The notes under the pieces are model-generated. The model was not told where the DNA came from. It worked only from the letters and a program-made list of their open reading frames with translations, and searched no databases. The position numbers and the translations under genes were made by a program. From JAUXLW01 sp964195005 (GTDB lineage: Bacteria; Actinomycetota; Acidimicrobiia; Spongiisociales; SHLN01): 30,455 nt of DNA. Within the stretch, counting starts at the first letter, position 1. Each line of letters begins with the position of its first letter. Shown piece by piece: positions 22,067 through 28,433 of the stretch. The stretch is from assembly GCA_964195005.1 (NCBI GenBank), contig CAXMOO010000085.1, positions 1-30,455 on the forward strand, written 5' to 3'.

Positions 22067-23629
22067 GTGATGGAGACGACGGAAGCAACTCTTACTAAGC
22101 GCCAATCGATCGCGGCCGGAGTCGTAGCGGTCGCTGTTTCACTGGCCGTGAGCGAATTATTGGCCGGCCTCGTGGACAGGGTGCCTTCTGCCATCTCGTC
22201 AATAGGCACTTACATAATCGACATCACGCCACCGGCCGTTGAGGACTGGGCGATAGGCACGTTCGGCACTAACGACAAGGCGGTGCTTTATATCGGGACG
22301 GTCGTGGTGGCACTCGGGTTGGGAGTCCTGGCCGGAATCGGCGTTCACCGCCGCGGTTTCCTGGCCGCACTGCCATTATTTGTCGGATTCGGAGCCGTGG
22401 GCCTCGTAGCCTCCTTGAATCAGCCCTTGATCAGTGGGGTGCTCACCGTGCTGGCCGGTGTCCTCACAGTGGGGACGGGGCTCTATGTGCTCTGGTGGAT
22501 GCTCGCCACTCCCCATCCTCTGCAGTCCCCGGCAGTGATCGGCGAGCCAACCGATGGCCTGCCCATCGACGCCAGCCGTCGCCAGTTCATGGCCCGGGCG
22601 GCCGGGGTGGGAACGGTGGCCGTGGTCGGTGGCGTATTCGGGAGACGCCTGATCAGCGTTACCCGGACACCGGATGTCGTGCTGCCTCCTGCCGCCGAAA
22701 CCCTGGCCGCTCCCGTGGCAATAAATTCATTCGCGGTGCAGGGCCTAGCACCGATCATCACTCCCAACGACAACTTCTACCGGATCGACACCGCCACGAT
22801 CATTCCCCGGATCAACGAGACCCGCTGGTCCATGACAATTGAGGGACTGGTCGACAACCCGCTCGAATTCACGTTCGACCAGCTCCTGGCAATGGACCTG
22901 GTGGAGGATTTCGTGACCATATCCTGTGTCTCGAACGAGGTGGGCGGTGGCCTGGTGGGTAACGCCAAGTGGACCGGCGTCCCGTTAGCGACACTGCTGG
23001 AGATGGCCGCCCCGCAGGAAGCTGCCGAGCAGGTGGTGGGATGGTCGGTTGACGGTTGGTCGAGTGGCTTCCCCATCGAGGCGGCAATGGACGACCGCGG
23101 CGCCATGGTGGCAGTGGCGATGAACGATGAGCCGCTTCCGCAAAGGCACGGCTTCCCTGCCCGCCTCATCGTCCCCGGCCTCTATGGCTATGTGTCCGCC
23201 ACCAAGTGGCTCGACCGCATCGAGTTGACCACCTGGGATGGATTCGATTCCTACTGGGTGCCACGGGGCTGGGCCAAGGAAGGACCGATCAAGACCCAGT
23301 CGCGCATCGACGTTCCCCGCAACAGGGACCGGCTTGCCCCCGGTGAGGTCATCGTCGCCGGTGTCGCCTGGGCGCCCCTCAAGGGAATCGAGAAAGTCGA
23401 AGTTCGTGTTAACGAAGGCGCCTGGGTCCCGGCCGAAACCAGCGATCCACTTTCAATCAAGGCATGGGTGCAATGGAAGACCACCGTCACGCTCGTGGAA
23501 GGCGTCCACCTGCTGAGTGTTAGGGCTACCGATGGCAACGGCATTACCCAGACCGCCCAGGTCGTCCGCCCCCGGCCGGACGGCGCCACCGGGCACCACA
23601 CTATCCGGGTGCAAGCCACGTCCTCCTAA
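22067..23629 (+). CDS. Membrane-anchored sulfite-oxidase-fold molybdenum oxidoreductase
   Basis: A 520-residue protein. Four membrane helices come first (about residues 14-36, 72-93, 97-117, 121-146), then an internal twin-arginine-like motif SRRQFMARAAG (Arg171-Arg172) with a fifth hydrophobic segment, then a sulfite-oxidase-family domain from about residue 215 on the outside. Cofactor-ligand Cys287 sits in VTISCVSNEVGG, followed by KWTGVPL, a standard pair for the family; the last ~100 residues are the Mo-cofactor oxidoreductase dimerisation domain (Ig-like). The family oxidises sulfite or reduces oxidised small molecules or Met residues; substrate and heme partner are not visible here. GTG 22067 and ATG 22070 are adjacent candidate starts; the -10 spacing favours GTG. 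It precedes the GMC oxidoreductase by 11 bp. Confidence 0.87.
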   Translation: MMETTEATLTKRQSIAAGVVAVAVSLAVSELLAGLVDRVPSAISSIGTYIIDITPPAVEDWAIGTFGTNDKAVLYIGTVVVALGLGVLAGIGVHRRGFLAALPLFVGFGAVGLVASLNQPLISGVLTVLAGVLTVGTGLYVLWWMLATPHPLQSPAVIGEPTDGLPIDASRRQFMARAAGVGTVAVVGGVFGRRLISVTRTPDVVLPPAAETLAAPVAINSFAVQGLAPIITPNDNFYRIDTATIIPRINETRWSMTIEGLVDNPLEFTFDQLLAMDLVEDFVTISCVSNEVGGGLVGNAKWTGVPLATLLEMAAPQEAAEQVVGWSVDGWSSGFPIEAAMDDRGAMVAVAMNDEPLPQRHGFPARLIVPGLYGYVSATKWLDRIELTTWDGFDSYWVPRGWAKEGPIKTQSRIDVPRNRDRLAPGEVIVAGVAWAPLKGIEKVEVRVNEGAWVPAETSDPLSIKAWVQWKTTVTLVEGVHLLSVRATDGNGITQTAQVVRPRPDGATGHHTIRVQATSS

Positions 23630-23640
23630 GGTCCCCAAAC

Positions 23641-25602
23641 ATGGGTCTGTCAGATCGGGCAATCTCAACTTTCGCAGCCGTCGCCGACACACTGCTCCCG
23701 GCCACTGCCGGAGACGGCGCGGCGTGGAGCAAATCCGCCACCGAATTGGGCCTGCCCGCTCGACTCCGCCACGTCTACGACCTGCTCCCGAGTGAACGAG
23801 CTCGTCGGGACGCCAGGCAGCTTCTGGCTTTGCTCGATACTGCGGCGGGCGGTTTGTTGCTCTACCGCAAGCCCCGCAAGTTCCGCTCTCTGAGCCCGCT
23901 GCAGCGCGCCGATGCTGTGCGCTCCATGTCAACCAGCCCACTGGGGCCTGCCCGTCAGGCATTCAAGGCCCTCAAGCTGCTGGTCGGATACCTGTACACG
24001 ACACCTCCCGAGGGGTCATTGACCAGTCCGGTTTGGGAAGCCATGGGCTATCCCGGGCCAGACGGTCCGCCGCCTGACGTCCCCAAGCCGATAACCCCAA
24101 CACGCGTAACCTCCGACGAGCAGTGGACGGCCGACGTTGTGATCGTTGGATCCGGCGCCGGCGGTGGGGTCGCCGCCGGAGTGCTGGCCGCGGCCGGGCT
24201 CGACGTTGTAGTCCTCGAGAAGGGGGGATATCACAACGAGGCCGACTTCACTCACATCGAGAGCGAGGCATATCGCGACATGTACCTCGACAAGGGCCTC
24301 CACGGCACCGTGGATTCGGGATTCTCGATGCTGGCCGGATCCACTCTCGGCGGGGGAACCGTAATCAACTACACCACATCGTTTGCGACTCCCGAACAGA
24401 CTCGGAGCCAATGGGACACCGAGGCCCGGTTCCGCAGGGTGTTCACCGGTGGGGACTTCGAGCGCTCGTCCCTGGCAGTTCACGAAAGATTGGGAGTCAA
24501 CACCAATAACAACTCACCCTCACGACGCGAAGAGCTGATGGACAAGGGTCTGCGAGAGCTCGGCTGGCACGTTGAGAGCATGCCCCGCAATGTGGCCGGC
24601 TGCTCACCGGCGGATTGCGGATACTGCACGATGGGATGCCGGACCGGTTCCAAGCAGTCGACACTGGCGACGTACCTCGAGGACGCTTATCGGGCCGGAG
24701 CCCGGATCGTTGTCGAGGCCGACGTCGCCAAGGTGACCACCCAGAACGCCACAGCCACCGGAGTGACGGCCGGCGTCAACGGCCATCGTCTGGAGGTTCG
24801 GGCCCGGGCAGTGGTCCTGGCCGCCGGGGCGCTCAACACGCCGGCAATCCTCTTGCGAAGCAAGCTAGGAGGCTCCGCCGTGGGGAGGAATCTGCGACTC
24901 CACCCTGTCACGGCCGTCTGGGGCCGGTTCGTTGAGCCGGTCGAACCATGGACCGGGATGATGCAAGCCGTTTACTCCGACCAGTTCACCGACCTCGACG
25001 GCCGGGGATTCGGCGTCAAGTTCGAGACTGCCCCCGTGCACCCGCTATTTCCAGCCCTCTTCCTGGGCTGGGAGGATGGGGCGTCCTTCAAGCGGGACCT
25101 CCTGGGCCTCAAATACCTGAGCCCGATCGGGATCGTGCTTCGCGATCGGGGTTCGGGACGGGTCAAGGTCGGTCGGGACGGCCGGCCAACCTGGCACTAC
25201 CGGCTGTCGAAGATCGACACCGACCACATTCGGGAGGGCGTCCGACGCGCCGGGGAGGCTCTCTTGGCTGCGGGTGCTGTGGAGGTGCTGTCATCGACCA
25301 GTCGCCCGGTCCGCTGGTCACCGGCGCTGGGAGGCTCCCTTGATGGATTTCTCAGCGACATCGCCTCTGTTGGATATGCCAGCAACCAGATGACCTATCT
25401 GTCGTTCCACCAGATGGGCTCAGCCCGGATGGGCTCAAGGCTGGAGAACTCGGTAGTGGACCAGGAGAATCAGGTGCACGGAACGCCGGGCCTCTATGTG
25501 ATGGATTCTTCGACATTTCCCCTTGCCAGCGGGGTCAACCCGATGATCTCGATCGCAACCATCGCCCACCGAGGAGCAAGCGCACTAGCCGCCCGGCTCT
25601 AG
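23641..25602 (+). CDS. GMC-family FAD-dependent oxidoreductase
   Basis: A 653-residue flavoenzyme of the glucose-methanol-choline family, in layout like long-chain alcohol oxidases. A ~160-residue helical N-terminal part precedes the dinucleotide-binding motif VVIVGSGAGGGVAAGVLA (GSGAGGG at 170-176) with acidic end LEKGG. LAGSTLGGGTVINY is the FAD-covering lid motif. A Cys cluster, CSPADCGYCTMGC (Cys321, 326, 329, 333), lies where fatty-alcohol-oxidase relatives also carry cysteines. The C-terminal active-site region has FHQMGSARMG, with the catalytic His, and GLYVMDSSTFPLASGVNPMISI. The substrate may be an alcohol or sterol-like compound; this is not resolvable. It probably shares a transcript with the sulfite-oxidase-like gene, and its TAG stop shares a CTAG with the convergent coiled-coil gene. 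Confidence 0.88.
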   Translation: MGLSDRAISTFAAVADTLLPATAGDGAAWSKSATELGLPARLRHVYDLLPSERARRDARQLLALLDTAAGGLLLYRKPRKFRSLSPLQRADAVRSMSTSPLGPARQAFKALKLLVGYLYTTPPEGSLTSPVWEAMGYPGPDGPPPDVPKPITPTRVTSDEQWTADVVIVGSGAGGGVAAGVLAAAGLDVVVLEKGGYHNEADFTHIESEAYRDMYLDKGLHGTVDSGFSMLAGSTLGGGTVINYTTSFATPEQTRSQWDTEARFRRVFTGGDFERSSLAVHERLGVNTNNNSPSRREELMDKGLRELGWHVESMPRNVAGCSPADCGYCTMGCRTGSKQSTLATYLEDAYRAGARIVVEADVAKVTTQNATATGVTAGVNGHRLEVRARAVVLAAGALNTPAILLRSKLGGSAVGRNLRLHPVTAVWGRFVEPVEPWTGMMQAVYSDQFTDLDGRGFGVKFETAPVHPLFPALFLGWEDGASFKRDLLGLKYLSPIGIVLRDRGSGRVKVGRDGRPTWHYRLSKIDTDHIREGVRRAGEALLAAGAVEVLSSTSRPVRWSPALGGSLDGFLSDIASVGYASNQMTYLSFHQMGSARMGSRLENSVVDQENQVHGTPGLYVMDSSTFPLASGVNPMISIATIAHRGASALAARL

Positions 25603-27284
25603 GAGACTTGCTTCAGTTTGGCGCGTAGACGGCCAATGGCCGCTTGAGTGTCGACCGCTCGCTCGTTGGCCGAGTCGAGGATTTTCTCAGCGTCCAATCG
25701 GACTTTGTCCGCTTCGCGCATGGCGACATCCACCAGCTCACGGGCCCTTTGCTCGGCGTCTCCCAGCTTCTCTTCTTTGGTCCTGATCGAACTGAGAGCC
25801 TCCCGGGCAGCCCGGCGGGCATCCTCAGCCTCCCTGGTAGCTTCGGCGATGCGCATCTGCGTGGTCTGCTCGAGATCGGCCGCCTCGAGACGCAGGCTCT
25901 CGGTCTCTTGCCTGGCAGCCGTCAACTCCTCTTCTATTTGCTGCTCAGCTTCTTGGCGAGCAGTCTCTCGCGCCGCGACAGCCTGGATCTCGGCCTCTCG
26001 CAGGGCGTGACCGGCGGATTCCCGATCTGCTTCCGCCTCGGCAATCAGCCGGCTCAGCTCGCCTTCGGTGACCGCCCGCAAATCGTCCGCCCTGGCTTCG
26101 GACTCCTTAGTGGCGAGCTTGCGGATACGCTCGCTTTCCTTACGAGCCTCATCGAGCAGTAATTCCGCCTCGGCACGGGCCGCTTCGACGCGAGCCTTCG
26201 CTTGCCCGGCCTCCTGTTCGGCCTCGCTTCGGAGCTTGGCGGCGTCGGCCTCGGCCTCCGCCATGATGTCCAGGCGAAGAGTGTCGCTACGGGCTTCCGC
26301 CAGGCGCTCGTTGGCCTCGGCCAGCAACGCGTCGGCTTCAGTCCGGGCGCGCTTGGACAGCTGCTGAACGCTGGCCAGCTCCTCCTGGGCTGCGGCCTCG
26401 AGCCTTTCGGCGTTCTGGCTGGCATCCTGACGCACCACCTCGGCCTCAGAGCGCACTTGCTCGATCTCCCGATCTGCTACTGCCCGCTCCCGGGCCGTCC
26501 GGGTGCGAATGCGGTCGGCATCTTCAGATGCCGACAACAAGCGCTCCTCCGCCAAAGCCCGGAGCCGGTCGGCTTCCTCCCGGCTTCCGGCCACTTCGGA
26601 AGTCGCTTGACGACGAATCTCCTCGGCCGCGTCTTCCGCCTCCTGGAGGGCCCGCTGCGATTCCTCTTCAATCTGGCCGGCACGGGCCTGGGCGTTGACG
26701 ACGGCAGCGTCTGCTTGCTCCTGAAAGGCGTTGGCGTCCCGGCGGACCATCGTGAAGAACTCGGCCGCCTCGTCTTTGACTTGCCTGGCGTCCTCGACCG
26801 CGTCCGTGAACAACTTCTCAGCATCAGCGGCCGCCTTTGATAACAAGTGCCGCTCGTCCCTGGCAGCGGCAATCGCCTCCCGGGCCTCACTTTGAATGAG
26901 CTCTGCCTCCGCGTGGGCCGACGACAGCACCTCCTCGGCCCGGCGGCGAGCGGAGGCAAGCAACTCTTCGGGATCGGCCGCGCTCGCCAGCCCGTCTCGC
27001 GCTTCGAGCCGCATGTCGGCCGCCAGATCCCTGGCGGTATGCAAAATCTTTCGAGCACGGGAGTTGGCATCTGCCAGCAACCGGGACCGGACATCGAGGA
27101 TGTAGAAGTAAGCACGTTCGGTCGCAGCCGCTTCGCGAGAGTCGGCCTCTGCCAACCTCTGCTCCAGCCCGGCTACGGCAGCCGCGGCCCCGGCCTGGAG
27201 ATCACGAATGAACCCATCCACTTCCTCGCGGACATACCCCTTGAGGCCCGACTTGAAATCCGGCGGATCCGGCAATTGGCCCAT
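25599..27284 (-). CDS. Long coiled-coil protein with DivIVA-like N-terminus
   Basis: A 561-residue, Ala/Glu/Arg-rich protein predicted to be almost entirely coiled coil from about residue 30 to 555, with Ala and Leu recurring at roughly 7- and 11-residue spacing. The N-terminus, DFKSGLKGYVREEVDGFIRDL, resembles the membrane-curvature domain of DivIVA (GY-x-x-x-EVD-x-F). By analogy with actinobacterial DivIVA, FilP and Scy proteins it may be a cytoskeletal or polar scaffold; this is inference from architecture. The ATG at 27284 is chosen because AAGGAAG lies 8 bp upstream and because the longer frame from 27416 would overlap the divergent msrB. There is no signal peptide and there are no Cys residues. 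Its low complexity makes weak similarity to other coiled coils unreliable. Confidence 0.78.
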   Translation of the reverse strand: MGQLPDPPDFKSGLKGYVREEVDGFIRDLQAGAAAAVAGLEQRLAEADSREAAATERAYFYILDVRSRLLADANSRARKILHTARDLAADMRLEARDGLASAADPEELLASARRRAEEVLSSAHAEAELIQSEAREAIAAARDERHLLSKAAADAEKLFTDAVEDARQVKDEAAEFFTMVRRDANAFQEQADAAVVNAQARAGQIEEESQRALQEAEDAAEEIRRQATSEVAGSREEADRLRALAEERLLSASEDADRIRTRTARERAVADREIEQVRSEAEVVRQDASQNAERLEAAAQEELASVQQLSKRARTEADALLAEANERLAEARSDTLRLDIMAEAEADAAKLRSEAEQEAGQAKARVEAARAEAELLLDEARKESERIRKLATKESEARADDLRAVTEGELSRLIAEAEADRESAGHALREAEIQAVAARETARQEAEQQIEEELTAARQETESLRLEAADLEQTTQMRIAEATREAEDARRAAREALSSIRTKEEKLGDAEQRARELVDVAMREADKVRLDAEKILDSANERAVDTQAAIGRLRAKLKQVS

Positions 27285-27390
27285 TGCGGCTACTTCCTTG
27301 CTCTTACTGGTCTCCTGAGGGTGTGACTCGGCAGATCGAAAAATCTCTTGAGCCGGGAACGTTGCGATGCCAGAGCGAGTTGAATATGGC

Positions 27391-27397
27391 AAGGAGG
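27391..27397 (+). promoter_or_regulatory. Strong Shine-Dalgarno sequence of msrB
   Basis: AAGGAGG lies 4 bp before the msrB ATG at 27402. It contrasts with the leaderless-looking starts in this window and fixes the msrB start. Confidence 0.8.
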
Positions 27398-27401
27398 AGA
27401 A

Positions 27402-27794
27402 ATGGAAGCCAACCAATCAGACGACGCCTACCAGGAGCGGCTAACTCCGCTCCAGTACCGGGTCGCTCGGGAAGCGGCAACTGAGCGCCCATTCACCGGT
27501 CCATACTGGAACACCAAAGCAGACGGCTCCTACGAGTGCATCTGCTGTGGAACGAGCCTGTTCGCTTCGAGCGACAAGTACGACTCGGGTTCAGGGTGGC
27601 CCAGCTTCACTCAACCGGTTGCAGGGGCCCCCATCATCGAGATCACCGATGACGGCCACGGAATGGTGCGCACCGAGGTCAAATGCGGCAACTGCGACGC
27701 CCACCTGGGCCATGTCTTTCCCGACGGTCCCCAGCCGACCGGGCTCCGCTACTGCATCAACTCAGCTTCGCTGGATCTCAAAGAGAACGGCTAG
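27402..27794 (+). CDS. msrB: Peptide-methionine (R)-S-oxide reductase
   Basis: A 130-residue MsrB, which reduces the R epimer of methionine sulfoxide in proteins. The structural zinc ligands are Cys46/Cys49 (CICC) and Cys95/Cys98 (CGNC). The catalytic Cys118 lies in RYCINSASL, and His101 and His104 in AHLGHVF complete the active site; SGSGWPSF is the substrate-binding stretch. A resolving Cys may be Cys48 or absent; recycling by thioredoxin is usual, and a thioredoxin gene lies just downstream on the opposite strand. The protein has no export signal, so it is cytoplasmic. It stands alone, divergent from the coiled-coil gene. Confidence 0.97.
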   Translation: MEANQSDDAYQERLTPLQYRVAREAATERPFTGPYWNTKADGSYECICCGTSLFASSDKYDSGSGWPSFTQPVAGAPIIEITDDGHGMVRTEVKCGNCDAHLGHVFPDGPQPTGLRYCINSASLDLKENG

Positions 27795-27849
27795 CCAGCC
27801 CCGAAAGGTCTCCGGTCACGTTATTCGCGGCCAACGGGGCTCGGGTTCC

Positions 27850-27896
27850 CTTCGGCACAGCGATGTGGCAGGCTCCGCAGGAGCGGTGTGCCGAAG
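27850..27896. terminator. Two-tier hairpin between convergent msrB and thioredoxin genes
   Basis: CTTCGGCACA (27850-27859) pairs exactly with TGTGCCGAAG (27887-27896), and inside it GCTCC (27872-27876) pairs with GGAGC (27880-27884). The position between two gene ends suits a bidirectional terminator, but no T-tract follows on either strand, so it may act with Rho or be an extragenic palindromic element. Confidence 0.5.
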
Positions 27897-27906
27897 AGCA
27901 GAAGGT

Positions 27907-28278
27907 TCAGTGTTCACCTTCTGAGTGCTCGTCGAGCTGTCTCCGTACCTCATCCATATCTAGTTTCTTGACCTGATCAATCAGGTCTTCCAGGTGTTGC
28001 GGCGGAAGCGCCCCGGCCTGGCTGTACAGGATTATCTGGTCCCGGAAAACCATCAAAGTGGGAATCGATCGGATATTGAAAGACCCTGCCAACTCAGGCT
28101 GATCTTCCGTGTCCACTTTGGCGAAAACGAGGTCGGGGTACTTCTCCGACATCTCCTCATACGTGGGCGCGAACGAACGACACGGGCCGCACCACTCGGC
28201 CCAAAAATCCACCAGCACGGTGGAGCTCGATTTGATTAGGTCGCCGAATGTGTCCTTGGTGGCTTCCACCGTCGCCAT
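27907..28278 (-). CDS. Thioredoxin
   Basis: A 123-residue thioredoxin with the standard redox motif WCGPC after VLVDFWAE, and the cis-proline loop RSIPTLMVF. The C-terminus extends about 15-20 residues beyond the usual fold with a charged helix (VKKLDMDEVRRQLDEH), a mild peculiarity. The ATG at 28278 is chosen because GGAGA lies about 7 bp upstream and because the earlier frame from 28329 adds residues unlike any thioredoxin. It converges on msrB, its probable client, and is divergent from the module C hydroxylase. Confidence 0.93.
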   Translation of the reverse strand: MATVEATKDTFGDLIKSSSTVLVDFWAEWCGPCRSFAPTYEEMSEKYPDLVFAKVDTEDQPELAGSFNIRSIPTLMVFRDQIILYSQAGALPPQHLEDLIDQVKKLDMDEVRRQLDEHSEGEH

Positions 28279-28423
28279 TGCGATTTCTCCGATCTCAGGT
28301 TCCGTCGAAGCTAACGCGCAACGCGCCAAAGTTATGCCCCAAGGGTTGGCTTTCTCGACCGTCAGACTCCTCCGGCCTTGCTTTAGAGTAAGCCAGGCGG
28401 AAAGATGTCAGTCGTAAAGGGCT

Positions 28424-28429
28424 AGGAGG
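28424..28429 (+). promoter_or_regulatory. Shine-Dalgarno sequence of the module C hydroxylase gene
   Basis: AGGAGG lies 4 bp before the ATG at 28434. It defines the start of a gene that is otherwise easy to overlook because it has no stop codon inside the window. Confidence 0.75.
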
Positions 28430-28433
28430 ACGA

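Noticed and set aside
27285..27416. 44-codon extension of the coiled-coil protein.
   Set aside because: It would overlap the start of divergent msrB and its Shine-Dalgarno sequence; ATG 27284 has its own ribosome binding site.
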